Assembly: GCF_028867935.1 (NCBI RefSeq)
Contig: NZ_JAPQNS010000026.1
Coordinates: 1-43,790 of the forward strand
Source: Flavobacterium sp. SUN052
GTDB taxonomy: Bacteria > Bacteroidota > Bacteroidia > Flavobacteriales > Flavobacteriaceae
Direction: 5' to 3'
Length of the DNA: 43,790 bases
The notes under the pieces were generated by a model. That model was not told the DNA's origin. It was given only the letters and a program-made list of their open reading frames with translations, and ran no database searches. How positions within the stretch are numbered: position 1 is the first letter of the stretch; each line of letters begins with the position of its first letter. Shown one piece after another: positions 34,802 through 43,671 of the stretch. Both the position numbers and the translations under genes were made by a program.

Positions 34802-35962
34802 TCATTTGAACAACATAGGGGTATATTCGTTGAGGTATTGCCGCCAGTTGACCCAGGTGTGGCCACCGGAGCTTTCTTTGTACTGGTATTTGATCTGGTG
34901 TTTATCGAGCAAAGCCAGTGTTTTTTTGTTAGAATCCATCACGAAATCGTCCTTGCCGATACTTACCCAGAATAGTTTTTTACCCTTATTGAACGATGGG
35001 TCGTTCAGCACTTTGGCATATTTTGTATCAGCCTCATCAGCAGTAGCTCCGAAAAAGCCCGAGCTGAATACACCAACGTAGTTGAACAATTCCGGGCGGG
35101 TCAGGGTAAGGTCCAGCGTTTGGAAGCCCCCCATCGATAGTCCCGCAATGGCCCGGTTTTCGGGTGAAGTCAGGGTGCGGTAACTTTTTTCCACTATGGG
35201 CATAACATCTTTTGTCAGTTCGCTGGAAAACAGATCGCGCATCTGGTTCATGGCCTGTGTGTTAGGCATCCCTGTTTGAGGGGGTAAGGGCATGCTGCCG
35301 TTGGGCATTACCACAATCATGGGTTTGGCCTTCCCAGCAGCAATCAGGTTGTCCAGAATAAAGCCCGACCGACCAATGGTGTTCCAGCCCGAATCATCAT
35401 CTCCGCCACCGTGCAACAGATAAAAGACCGGGTATTTGTTCGATCCCTTTTCGTAACCGGGTGGTGTATACACGTGCATCCGGCGCATCATTCCCAAGGT
35501 GTTCGACGAATACCACACTTCCCGCACTTCACCATGCGGCACCGCCCGATTATCCTGAAATTCGGTTTCGGGACCCGTTATCGCCATCATGTTTTCCAGG
35601 CTACTGATTCCCTGCTTAATGACCGGATTTTTAGGGTCCATTGTGCGGACGCCATCCACCATTAAGGTGTACGAGTAATAGTCGGGTTTTAGGGGGCCAA
35701 CCAGTACCGACCAAACACCCGACTCACTCTTGGTTAGGTTAAGAGGTTTGGGGTCCGATAGGAAATCGCCACTCACAATTACCTCGCTCGCTTTGGGCGC
35801 GTAAATCTGAATCAATACCTTCTTGTCAGCCGTCACTTTAGGCGACCGAAGCGTGTCGTTGGGCGTTGGGGTCCGTTGCGGCATTTGGGCCATCGCTCCC
35901 ACTGAGAAGAGCAACGCACACAGGCCCGGCAAAAAGCTGCGTGTTGTCATTGAGGTTTTCAT
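34802..35962 (-). CDS. Secreted esterase with N-terminal CBM48-like domain (CE1/enterochelin-esterase fold)
   Basis: A 386-residue protein from ATG 35962, chosen because a signal peptide follows at once ([17 protein letters not shown]). An early-set/CBM48-like beta domain (about 40-130: [32 protein letters not shown]) precedes the esterase_D domain. The nucleophile is Ser in [21 protein letters not shown] and [12 protein letters not shown] (catalytic His) also match feruloyl/acetyl esterases of this type. It lies 50 bp downstream of the amidohydrolase and is probably co-transcribed with it. Confidence 0.85.
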   Translation of the reverse strand: MKTSMTTRSFLPGLCALLFSVGAMAQMPQRTPTPNDTLRSPKVTADKKVLIQIYAPKASEVIVSGDFLSDPKPLNLTKSESGVWSVLVGPLKPDYYSYTLMVDGVRTMDPKNPVIKQGISSLENMMAITGPETEFQDNRAVPHGEVREVWYSSNTLGMMRRMHVYTPPGYEKGSNKYPVFYLLHGGGDDDSGWNTIGRSGFILDNLIAAGKAKPMIVVMPNGSMPLPPQTGMPNTQAMNQMRDLFSSELTKDVMPIVEKSYRTLTSPENRAIAGLSMGGFQTLDLTLTRPELFNYVGVFSSGFFGATADEADTKYAKVLNDPSFNKGKKLFWVSIGKDDFVMDSNKKTLALLDKHQIKYQYKESSGGHTWVNWRQYLNEYTPMLFK

Positions 35963-36012
35963 CGGTTTCGGGGTAACTAGTTTAGAAGGATAATAATTTG
36001 CCACTCAGCATT

Positions 36013-36999
36013 TTACTTAAACTTACTGGCATCCAGCTTAAAAAAGCGTACGGCGTTGTTGAATAAAATGTCGCGTTTCTGATCAAACGATAAGTAATCC
36101 GCATTCTCAATAACACTGATTGAGGTTTCAAACAACTTGGGCCAAATCATAAAGTCGGTGCCGTACAGAATGCGCTTGCCAAAGCCAGCCTGCACCAGCC
36201 GTTTGAGGTACATGTGAATTTCGGCCTGGGGATAGCTCCAGATAAATCCAGCCAGATCGACGTACACATACGCATTGGCTCCCATCAGGGCAATCATTTC
36301 GTCGATCATGGGATAACCCGCATGCATTACCCAGATTTTCAACTTGGGATGCCGCGCCAGCATGTCTTCGAGCAGAAACGGCCTACCCAGCGAGGCTCTG
36401 TATTTAGACTGTGAAATGTTGGCCATACCGTTGCCGCCCGTACCCATGTGAATACCAACCGGAATACCTTTTTTCTCCGCAATAGCAAAGTACGCATCGA
36501 GCGACATGTCGCTTGGCGAAAGTCCCTGGTACTGCGGAGCCACCTCGCCCATTACTTCATAAAAGCCCGACGACAGGGAATCATTAAACGCTTCGACACT
36601 CATGTCTTTGGGAGAGCTAACCCCAATACCGGCAATTACCCGACCGGGAGCGGCCTTTTTCCACTGTCGCAAAATCTGGGGATCGCCGTACGCAACAATA
36701 GTCATGTTGAGTCGATTCATGGTTTCGAGCACGGCGGCCTGCATTTCAGCGTCTGATTTGGCTGGTTGCAGGGGATCAACACATTCGGTGTTCAGAAAAG
36801 CCCGCATCTGTTGATTGGGATCGCCCCCTGGCATATCTCGTAAAAACCAGGGACACATCTCAACGGCAAAGCTGGTGTTCACCTTCATCGCATGCACGTG
36901 TACGTCGATGATAGGAAGCGGCCGTTTGGGGGGCGTAGTTTGTGCCTTCGCCCAGGCGGCTACCAGCACTAAAATAAGGAGTAGTAATCTTGCTTTCAT
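36013..36999 (-). CDS. Secreted metal-dependent amidohydrolase (amidohydrolase-2 type)
   Basis: A 328-residue protein from ATG 36999, chosen because it opens a signal peptide (ARLLLLILVLVAAWAKA). The TIM barrel carries the metal motifs IDVHVHAM, GIHMG, VMHAG and YGTDFM, which place it with the ACMSD/gamma-resorcylate decarboxylase-like amidohydrolases. It hydrolyses or decarboxylates an unknown small substrate in the periplasm. The 188 bp upstream to the next hairpin contains repeat copy B. Pairing with a secreted esterase suggests aromatic ester processing, which is only a guess. Confidence 0.8.
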   Translation of the reverse strand: MKARLLLLILVLVAAWAKAQTTPPKRPLPIIDVHVHAMKVNTSFAVEMCPWFLRDMPGGDPNQQMRAFLNTECVDPLQPAKSDAEMQAAVLETMNRLNMTIVAYGDPQILRQWKKAAPGRVIAGIGVSSPKDMSVEAFNDSLSSGFYEVMGEVAPQYQGLSPSDMSLDAYFAIAEKKGIPVGIHMGTGGNGMANISQSKYRASLGRPFLLEDMLARHPKLKIWVMHAGYPMIDEMIALMGANAYVYVDLAGFIWSYPQAEIHMYLKRLVQAGFGKRILYGTDFMIWPKLFETSISVIENADYLSFDQKRDILFNNAVRFFKLDASKFK

Positions 37000-37064
37000 T
37001 GAATCAATGGAGACGAACGTCAGATAGTAGCTAAAGTTTGCAAGTAGCTGACAAGGCCGAAAAA

Positions 37065-37119
37065 AAAAGATGATCAATGACGGGTTTGCCCGGTTGAAGC
37101 AAGGTTTTTAAGGGTTAAA
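37065..37119 (+). repeat. 55-bp dispersed intergenic repeat, copy B
   Basis: Same element as 32708-32762 (about 85% identity, same orientation). Here it lies 66-120 bp upstream of the amidohydrolase ATG, in a promoter position. Confidence 0.75.
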
Positions 37120-37186
37120 TCTAACTTTTAATTTCTTTAATTAAATTTTAAGACAATTATCCGGTTGCGTTATCCCATTGGGTAAT

Positions 37187-37236
37187 AACAGAGTCTGGTT
37201 TCGGACTGATTAGCCAGTCCGAAACCAGACTCTGTT
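37187..37236. terminator. Perfect 21-bp hairpin after the Gfo/Idh/MocA gene
   Basis: Positions 37187-37207 pair perfectly with 37216-37236 around an 8-nt loop. It begins 8 bp past the stop at 37244 on the minus strand. No long T-run follows (TTATTACCC), so it may stop transcription weakly or protect the 3' end. It is the longest perfect stem in the window. Confidence 0.75.
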
Positions 37237-37243
37237 GAACGGG

Positions 37244-38557
37244 TTAAACCGCCATGTTCCAACCTTTTTCATATTCCCGTTTCCACAATTGCATGGCCGC
37301 TTTGTTGTCTTTGATGTGGCCGTTGCTCGGGTCACAGTGCAGCGTGCTTCCCGTGCGCTGAGAGATGTTAGCCAGGTGACACAGCACCACACTTTTGTGG
37401 CCTTCTTCGATGGGTGCAGTTAGCTTGGTGGTCTCGCGAACACTATCCACGAAATTGGCGAAGTGGGTAATTTCCAGATCCCCAGAAGCACTAACGGTAT
37501 TATTCGGGTCGAGCTTAGCATCTGGTTTGATCTCTTTAACCAGCTTATTCTTATCATCGTAAATCTGGTAGTCACCACCGCCTTTGTTCACCAGCGTGCC
37601 TTTATCGCCATAAATGATAAAACCACGGCCGCTTCCCTCAATGGGGAATGAACTGCAACTGCGGCCCTCCCAGGTAATGGCCTTCCCGTTGTCAAACTCA
37701 AACGAAGCCACCTGCGTATCGGGCGTTTGCCAGTCGTCTTTGTAAGCATACCGACCACCTGAAGAAGTCACTTTCGAGGGAAAGTCAACGCCCAGAAACC
37801 AGCGACAGCAATCGAGTTCGTGGTTGCCGTTGTTGCAGGCTTCACCCGTTCCCCAGTTCCAGAACCAGTGCCAGTTATAATGCACCAGATTGTCGCGATA
37901 GTCCTGCCGGGGAGCCGGGCCTTGCCAGAGGTTAAAATCCAGCGTTGAGGGTACGGCCACTTTGTTGCCAACTCCAATGGGTTTACGAGAATTAGTATAC
38001 CAGGATTTGGCAAAATAGGGGTTGCCAATCACACCACCCCGTACCTCTTTAACCGCTTCAATCAGCGTGGGGAACGACCGACGCTGGCTTCCCACCTGAA
38101 TCAGTTTACCATACTTGTCGCGGGCCTGAATCAGCATCTCGCTCTCGTAGGGATTGTGGCTACAGGGTTTTTCCACGTACACGTGCTTACCGTTAGATAC
38201 GCCCATCAGGGCAGCCGGAGCGTGCCAGTGGTCGGGGGCGGCAATCAGCAGGGCATCAAAATCTTTTTTGGTCACCAGCTCCCGAATGTCTTTAATGATA
38301 GCCGGTTTACGGCTGACATCCTTCAGCGCATCTAGGCCATTTTTGATGGCTTTTTCTTCGACATCGCAGAGGTAAGCCACCTCGACGTTTGGCAGTTTAG
38401 AAAACGATTTGGCATGGTAGGCTCCCCGGCTGTTGACACCCATAATGGCTACGACCACCTTGTTGCTTGGGGCATTTTTGCCATAGATGGGGAAGTTCAG
38501 AATAGTGGTGCTGGCCGTGGCCACCGCTGTTTTTTTGATAAAGTCCCGACGATCCAT
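37244..38557 (-). CDS. Gfo/Idh/MocA-family oxidoreductase, Tat-exported
   Basis: A 437-residue protein starting MDRRDFIKKTAVATAST, a twin-arginine signal. The Rossmann domain begins KVVVAIMGVNSRGAYH (about 33-48), and the catalytic EKPCSHN motif (about 134-140) has the family lysine. The C-terminal alpha/beta domain shows NWGTGEACNNGNHELDCCRWF, seen in exported Gfo/Idh proteins of Bacteroidota. Such enzymes carry a tightly bound NAD(P) across the membrane and oxidise or epimerise sugars or open glycosides. It is downstream of the isomerase-like and quinoprotein genes on the same strand. Confidence 0.88.
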   Translation of the reverse strand: MDRRDFIKKTAVATASTTILNFPIYGKNAPSNKVVVAIMGVNSRGAYHAKSFSKLPNVEVAYLCDVEEKAIKNGLDALKDVSRKPAIIKDIRELVTKKDFDALLIAAPDHWHAPAALMGVSNGKHVYVEKPCSHNPYESEMLIQARDKYGKLIQVGSQRRSFPTLIEAVKEVRGGVIGNPYFAKSWYTNSRKPIGVGNKVAVPSTLDFNLWQGPAPRQDYRDNLVHYNWHWFWNWGTGEACNNGNHELDCCRWFLGVDFPSKVTSSGGRYAYKDDWQTPDTQVASFEFDNGKAITWEGRSCSSFPIEGSGRGFIIYGDKGTLVNKGGGDYQIYDDKNKLVKEIKPDAKLDPNNTVSASGDLEITHFANFVDSVRETTKLTAPIEEGHKSVVLCHLANISQRTGSTLHCDPSNGHIKDNKAAMQLWKREYEKGWNMAV

Positions 38558-38624
38558 AAGAATACGTGTTAACGCGTTTTGTTAGTTGATTACAGAAAGG
38601 TGAGCAGAGGTTCATCTTCCCGTT

Positions 38625-39467
38625 TTACTTCAAATCTTTCAGATAGGCAATCGTTTGCGGTACTTGCCTGGCGTAGCTTGGGCTTTCATCCTCAATATAA
38701 TAATGCTCGATAGACGACTTTTTAGCCGCTTTCAAAATACCGGCCAGGTCCAGCTGACCCGTTCCCAGCGCCACGTCGTTCTCCACGGGTGTGCCACCCG
38801 ACAAATTGCCCGCAACACCCTTTCTTAGGTCTTTCAGGTGCATCAGTTTGAAGCGTTTGGGGTATTTTTTGATCAAAGCGGCAGGATCAGCACCGGGGAA
38901 GAATGTCCAGAGAATGTCGATCTCAAAACTGACGTATTTTGGATCGGTGTTCTGGATGATGTAGTCCATCAGGGTCCCGTCTTCGTATTTTTCGAACTCG
39001 TAGCCGTGGTTGTGATAGCAGAACGTGAGGCCGAACTGATCTTTCAACTGTTTTCCAAAGCTATTGAAATCAGCTACGGTTTTCTTAGCCATGTCGAGCG
39101 TAAAGGCGCCTTGATGCGGCACCCAGGCAACCCGCACAAAACTGGCTCCCAGCGTCTTGGCATTGTTGCCCACCTCCGCTAGCTTATTCTGTAAGTCGGG
39201 GTAGCCCACGCCAAACGATGAGCATTTCATACCGCGTTCATCAAGAAGTTTGCGCAGGTCGGCTGCTGTTTTACCGAATAAGTTGGAGAACTCCATATCG
39301 GTAATACCCAACGCTTTAATGGTGTCGAGTGTAGCCGGTACGTTCTTCGAAAAGCTATTTCGGTAGGTGTACGACACCATGCCGGGGGTTTGGGGAAATA
39401 TTTTTTTCTGAGCCTGCACCAGGCCCATACTTAACAGGAAAGCCAATAGGTATACGCTGATTTTCAC
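38625..39467 (-). CDS. Secreted sugar-phosphate-isomerase/epimerase-like TIM-barrel protein
   Basis: A 280-residue AP-endonuclease-2-like TIM barrel. It starts at GTG 39467, giving a signal peptide (VYLLAFLLSMGLVQAQ). FCYHNHGYEFEKYEDGT, VSFEIDILWTFFPGADP, MHLKDLRKG and YYIEDES are the usual metal-binding strands (Glu/Asp/His/Glu). Exported relatives next to Gfo/Idh proteins act as hydratases, lyases or epimerases on oxidised sugars. It lies 67 bp upstream of the Gfo/Idh gene and 110 bp downstream of the quinoprotein gene. Confidence 0.85.
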   Translation of the reverse strand: MKISVYLLAFLLSMGLVQAQKKIFPQTPGMVSYTYRNSFSKNVPATLDTIKALGITDMEFSNLFGKTAADLRKLLDERGMKCSSFGVGYPDLQNKLAEVGNNAKTLGASFVRVAWVPHQGAFTLDMAKKTVADFNSFGKQLKDQFGLTFCYHNHGYEFEKYEDGTLMDYIIQNTDPKYVSFEIDILWTFFPGADPAALIKKYPKRFKLMHLKDLRKGVAGNLSGGTPVENDVALGTGQLDLAGILKAAKKSSIEHYYIEDESPSYARQVPQTIAYLKDLK

Positions 39468-39576
39468 GGGTAAGGAATTATAGAGTGATAGTACTAATAG
39501 TCAAAAGCATCTCGGCCCCTGCCTGTACTTCTCAAATGGACTTTATTGACAATATCTTTAGGAATTGGGAGTCCGA

Positions 39577-41709
39577 TCAGGGTTCTAATGCATAGGCCAC
39601 ATACCGATCACCCGATTTTGATTTCAATTTTCCACCACCACAAGCGATCACGATAAACTGTTTTCCACCAACCGAATAGGTAGCAGGTGACGCATAACCC
39701 GCAGTGGGTAAAGCGGCCTGCCAGAGGGTTTTGCCCGTTTTTTTGTCAATGGCCCGGAACTGTCCGTCTTTGCTGGCGGCAATAAACAGCAGTCCGCTGC
39801 CCGTTACAAGTGGACCGCCGTAATTGTCGGTACCCGTTGCCGGAATTCCTTTGGCACTCAATTCGGGGTATTCACCCAGCGGCACCTGCCACCGATGTTC
39901 GCCCGTATTGAGGTCAATGGCGGTCAACGTACCCCAGGGTGGCGCACTCACCGGGTAGCCCTTGCTGTCGTACCAGCGGTTATAGCCGGTATGCTGGTAA
40001 GGCACATCGGTTTTCTTGGCCTGTACGGTCTTGGACGCGGTGTTTTTGTTGAGCAGAAAATCGACAATGGCGGCACGTTCGGCTTCGGGCAGGTGTGAAA
40101 AGGATGGCATCATACCCCGACCTTTTGCCATAACCTGCTGAATGGCCTCCATTGAAAGTCGTTTGTCGATATTCAGCAACGACGGATATGAACCATCGTG
40201 GTTACCCCTCCGGTCGGCTCCATGGCAGGATGCACAGTTGGTTTTGTAGGCCTGAGCACTCGTGACCATCGACTTGTCAAGGGGCTGCTCCCGCAGAACC
40301 AGGGTTGAAAAGCAAGGATTTTGCTTGGCCGGAATGTACATGACACCCTCGGGATCGGTGGCAGCTCCCCCCCACTGTGCGCCCCCGTCGGTGCCCGGAA
40401 AAAAGACGGTCGTCTCCGCCGTGAGCGGAATATAGGGGCTGCCCGTGCGAGCTTTGCGTAGCATCGCTACAATGGCAGGTCGGTCGGAGGCCCAGGGATT
40501 GATGTCTTTTTCGGTAAATGTCTGCTGCGTAAACGGAGCTGGTTTTAGCGGTATGGGCTGCGTTGGGCTGGTTTGCTCACCCGCAACACCATCGCCCGGA
40601 AACGCTTTCTCAACCACCGGGAACAAGGTCTTTCCCGTAACCCGGTCGAAAACAAACACATGGCCCTGCTTGGTAATCTGAGCCACGGCGTCAACGCGTC
40701 GGGGGCGGCCGTTGGGGCCGGGCTGCACCACGGTAAGCAGGTTGGGTGGGGCTGGTGGGTCACGATCCCAAATGTCGTGATGGACGAATTGAAAGTGCCA
40801 TAGCCGTTTACCCGTTGCCGCATCGAGCGCCAACAGGCAGTTGGCAAACAGGTTGTCGCCCTTCCGATTGCCGCCATAAAAGTCATACGCAGCCGAACCC
40901 GTAGGGATGTATACGATGCCCCTCTCCCGATCAATAGCCATGCCCGCCCAGGCGTTAGCCCCGCCCATTCGTTGCCGGGGGTTGGCGGGTGCCCAGGTTG
41001 AGTAGCCGAATTCACCCGGTTGGGGAATAGTATGAAATGTCCAGGCCAGTCGCCCAGTCCGCACATCGAATGCCCGAATATCGCCCAGCAGAGCCGATTC
41101 GCTCTCCGACACTCGTGCCCCAACAATAAGCAGGTCTTTATAGATGGTTGTCGGCGTATTGACCCGAACAAAATTATCGGCACCGGGCCGGTCAATGCCG
41201 TCTTTCAGGTTGATTCGTCCTGCCTGCCCAAATGACTGAATCACAGCACCCGTGTTCGCATCGAGGGCGTATAATCCGCCACCGGCACCGAAGAAAATTC
41301 GTTTCTCGGTGCCATCGGTCCAATAGGTAACACCCCGACTTAGGGTACCTTCGGTATCGACCAGGTTGGTTTTCCAGCGCTCTTTACCCGTAGCCGCATC
41401 AATGGCGAAGGCCTGGATACTAGCCGATACGCCATACAATACGCCGTCGATAACAATCGGATTACACTGGATCTGAGTCCGATTGCCAACGGTATCGGCC
41501 CCACCCGATGCATATGTCCAGGCCACTTTTAGCTGCGGTAAATTATCAGCCGTAATCTGGTTAAGCGGGGAGTAATGACTCCGTTGGCCATCTCCATTAT
41601 ATTCGGTCCAGTTCGTGGTGGGTTCCAGACTGTCGACAACCAGACCTGCCAATGCCAGTATGACCAGAAAGCCTACGAGTAGCCGCTGAAAACGTGTAAA
41701 GTCGTGCAT
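39577..41709 (-). CDS. Membrane-anchored PQQ-dependent dehydrogenase with internal cytochrome c domain
   Basis: A 710-residue quinoprotein. An N-terminal hydrophobic anchor (LLVGFLVILALAGLVV, 10-25) leads into an eight-blade PQQ propeller (about 33-460 and 565-708) with repeated tryptophan-docking strings (AATGKERW, DAATGKRLW, NTGEHRWQVP, KKTGKTLWQ). A haem-c domain is inserted: NCASCHG (Cys492, Cys495, His496) with a Met ligand in GMMPSF (533 or 534). It should oxidise a sugar or alcohol in the periplasm and pass electrons to the respiratory chain. It heads the operon with the isomerase-like and Gfo/Idh genes. No pqq biosynthesis genes are in the window. Confidence 0.9.
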   Translation of the reverse strand: MHDFTRFQRLLVGFLVILALAGLVVDSLEPTTNWTEYNGDGQRSHYSPLNQITADNLPQLKVAWTYASGGADTVGNRTQIQCNPIVIDGVLYGVSASIQAFAIDAATGKERWKTNLVDTEGTLSRGVTYWTDGTEKRIFFGAGGGLYALDANTGAVIQSFGQAGRINLKDGIDRPGADNFVRVNTPTTIYKDLLIVGARVSESESALLGDIRAFDVRTGRLAWTFHTIPQPGEFGYSTWAPANPRQRMGGANAWAGMAIDRERGIVYIPTGSAAYDFYGGNRKGDNLFANCLLALDAATGKRLWHFQFVHHDIWDRDPPAPPNLLTVVQPGPNGRPRRVDAVAQITKQGHVFVFDRVTGKTLFPVVEKAFPGDGVAGEQTSPTQPIPLKPAPFTQQTFTEKDINPWASDRPAIVAMLRKARTGSPYIPLTAETTVFFPGTDGGAQWGGAATDPEGVMYIPAKQNPCFSTLVLREQPLDKSMVTSAQAYKTNCASCHGADRRGNHDGSYPSLLNIDKRLSMEAIQQVMAKGRGMMPSFSHLPEAERAAIVDFLLNKNTASKTVQAKKTDVPYQHTGYNRWYDSKGYPVSAPPWGTLTAIDLNTGEHRWQVPLGEYPELSAKGIPATGTDNYGGPLVTGSGLLFIAASKDGQFRAIDKKTGKTLWQAALPTAGYASPATYSVGGKQFIVIACGGGKLKSKSGDRYVAYALEP

Positions 41710-41807
41710 ACCGGAAAGAGGCCAACAGGGCCTGTATCTACGGTATATTTCGAGGCAAAACCAGTTTTTTCCAGTACGACTACACTAAAGGCGGCTTCTG
41801 GCCCCGA

Positions 41808-42287
41808 TCATTTCAGCTCGGCGTTACCAAATAGCACCGAAAACGCTTTGCACCAGATCAATACGTAGCGCTGTCGGGAGGGGTCGGCGGCTGCGGGCAG
41901 GTCCACGGAGAAGTTGCCACTGTTGTCCAGTTTTGATACCTCGATAAAATTACGAAGGCCTGTATTTTCGGCTAGATATATGCGTAGATCAGGCCCGCCA
42001 TCCGTTCGAAAATTGGTGAATACCAGCGTTCGCTTCCCCGCTGTTTCCACTAATTTCACCGTACCGCTCGTGGTATGCACGTTGCTGACAAACATTCCTT
42101 CGAGGAGCGCCGGTTGCCCGCTGGTACTTGTGGTAGTACTGCTGCTTCCCGACATAGTGGTGGTTGTGCTACCGGGCATAGTGGCTGGTGGCATAGCAGG
42201 TTCAACGGCCACAGTTTCTTCGGTTGTAGAACAAGCAGCCAGAAGCCCCATTGTGAGTATCACGGAAATTGAAAAGAGTGATTTCAT
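41808..42287 (-). CDS. DM13-domain lipoprotein
   Basis: A 159-residue protein from ATG 42287, chosen because the lipobox (GLLAACS) then falls at Cys19. A low-complexity Ser/Thr/Pro/Met linker follows (about 27-60). The C-terminal DM13 domain is clear: ALLEGMFVSNVHTTSGTVKL, DGGPDLRIYLA and YVLIWCKAFSVLFGNAEL with its conserved cysteine. DM13 is proposed to be a redox or haem-binding module. It is the last gene of the YHS-porin-DM13 operon, 35 bp after the outer-membrane protein. Confidence 0.85.
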   Translation of the reverse strand: MKSLFSISVILTMGLLAACSTTEETVAVEPAMPPATMPGSTTTTMSGSSSTTTSTSGQPALLEGMFVSNVHTTSGTVKLVETAGKRTLVFTNFRTDGGPDLRIYLAENTGLRNFIEVSKLDNSGNFSVDLPAAADPSRQRYVLIWCKAFSVLFGNAELK

Positions 42288-42322
42288 AGAATTTGACCGT
42301 TGAAACGGTTCGTTGATGAGAG

Positions 42323-43165
42323 TTACCATTTGATGAAAATTCCGGCATTATACGAGCGCGAAAAGGGGACGTTTTGCCCGGCCAATGCGCCAATCACACT
42401 GGCTGTTAACCCAAACCGGTCGGGTGCAATATCATAAGCGGCCTTCACTCCTGCCCCGAGATACATCTGGTTGTTCAGGTACGTACCCGTAAACTGATAG
42501 GCTTCCGTATTAAAGAAAGGGCCGTTTTTAGCAGGCAAGCGAAAGTCGAGCGTACCGGCCACCCACAGGCGTGGATGGAGTCGGTAGCCAAACTCGCCGT
42601 TTAGCTTCAGAAAATTGCTGTAGTTCTGCGTCATGAATCCGTAGCCCGCTTCGGCAAAGTAGTACGTCCGTTGCCCACCCGACCCCAACGATAGATACGG
42701 CAGCACTGTCCAGCCTTCATACCCCGTTCGAAGCCCCAACCGGTCGTTGTTGGTAAACGTGTTGGCCAGCGCATCAACGCCCGCACTAAGTTTGACTGAA
42801 CCATCGAGCAGGGCGCGTTTGAGACCCAGGCCAATGTTGCCAATTCCCGTCAGCGTGCCGGCCGGAACGGGATTAACTGCCCGATCATTGCTAGTACCGG
42901 TTTTCGATAGTTTGTATGGCAACACAGCCCGGAGTTCCCACTTCGGGGCAATGCCGTACTCGCCATAGAGCTGGAGCGTAACATCGCTCGTATTGCGAAA
43001 AACAGGGCTTTCGGAGCCGGTTGGGCTAAAAACGGCATTGTAATACAAACCGGAGTAGCCTATCTGCAAAAAACCTTTGCGATGCCCGCGAATCCAGGGT
43101 CCACCCGCTATCGACGCCGTCGAGAGGGTCAGCAGCAATACAGAAACAATTAGTTGTCGGCGCAT
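42323..43165 (-). CDS. Outer-membrane beta-barrel protein of unknown function
   Basis: A 280-residue protein with a signal peptide (LIVSVLLLTLSTASIAGG). Alternating amphipathic beta strands run throughout (GFLQIGYSGLYYN, VTLQLYGEYGIAPKWELRAVLPYKL, LSAGVDALANTF, YYFAEAGYGFMTQ) and it ends in IFIKW, an aromatic C-terminus used for barrel insertion. It resembles transporter- or MetA-like barrels often seen near metal and redox genes. It lies between the YHS and DM13 genes with short gaps (23 and 35 bp). Confidence 0.75.
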   Translation of the reverse strand: MRRQLIVSVLLLTLSTASIAGGPWIRGHRKGFLQIGYSGLYYNAVFSPTGSESPVFRNTSDVTLQLYGEYGIAPKWELRAVLPYKLSKTGTSNDRAVNPVPAGTLTGIGNIGLGLKRALLDGSVKLSAGVDALANTFTNNDRLGLRTGYEGWTVLPYLSLGSGGQRTYYFAEAGYGFMTQNYSNFLKLNGEFGYRLHPRLWVAGTLDFRLPAKNGPFFNTEAYQFTGTYLNNQMYLGAGVKAAYDIAPDRFGLTASVIGALAGQNVPFSRSYNAGIFIKW

Positions 43166-43188
43166 AGAGGTAACGTTAACAGGGTTGG

Positions 43189-43641
43189 CTATTTAGGTTC
43201 TTTATCTTTGATAGTTGTCCAGTTAGCGTCGGCCTTTTTGATGTAGCCAGCCTGGTCCTTATTCCACTCGGTGCGGACTTTTGTGTTGTAGTTCAGGTAC
43301 AGTTTGCCATCCACAATAGTCCAGGCGTCGGCTTCTGTAGGTGCTTTATACCCTCTTGATGTTCCGAATGCGCAATAGCCACCGTATTGAGGGGCGTATT
43401 TTTCGGGATCGTCTTTGAAAGCATCCCGGTTGCTGGTGCTGGCAAAATACCAGTCGGCTCCTTCGTACGTGTACGTGATTGTAGGGTCGCCCGGTACGGG
43501 CTTGCCCTCGGTGAAGTAGGCTACAGGGTCGTACCCTTTTATGGCTTTACCATCGGGGGCAAATACGGCCGTTTTCTGAGCAAAAGCCGTCGTAATAGAA
43601 AACAGAAGAAGAATCGTCAGACGCAGAATGAGGGTATTCAT
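43189..43641 (-). CDS. YHS-domain exported protein
   Basis: A 150-residue protein with a signal peptide (LTILLLFSITTAFAQ) and a YHS domain: IKGYDPVAYFTEGKPVPGDP, YEGADWYFASTSNRDAFKDDPEKYAPQYGGYCAFGTSRGYK. The tyrosine-histidine-serine type core and the GGYCAFG cysteine are typical of periplasmic YHS proteins linked to copper or redox metabolism. It is first in a three-gene operon. Its upstream region is the right arm of the terminal inverted repeat. Confidence 0.88.
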   Translation of the reverse strand: MNTLILRLTILLLFSITTAFAQKTAVFAPDGKAIKGYDPVAYFTEGKPVPGDPTITYTYEGADWYFASTSNRDAFKDDPEKYAPQYGGYCAFGTSRGYKAPTEADAWTIVDGKLYLNYNTKVRTEWNKDQAGYIKKADANWTTIKDKEPK

Positions 43642-43671
43642 ACTATTGGTTTTACTGGGTTAATTATTAAT

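Noticed and set aside
40545..41195. Second minus-strand reading frame of 216 codons
   Set aside because: It lies within the quinoprotein gene in another frame; the PQQ propeller and CASCH motifs are unambiguous in the chosen frame.
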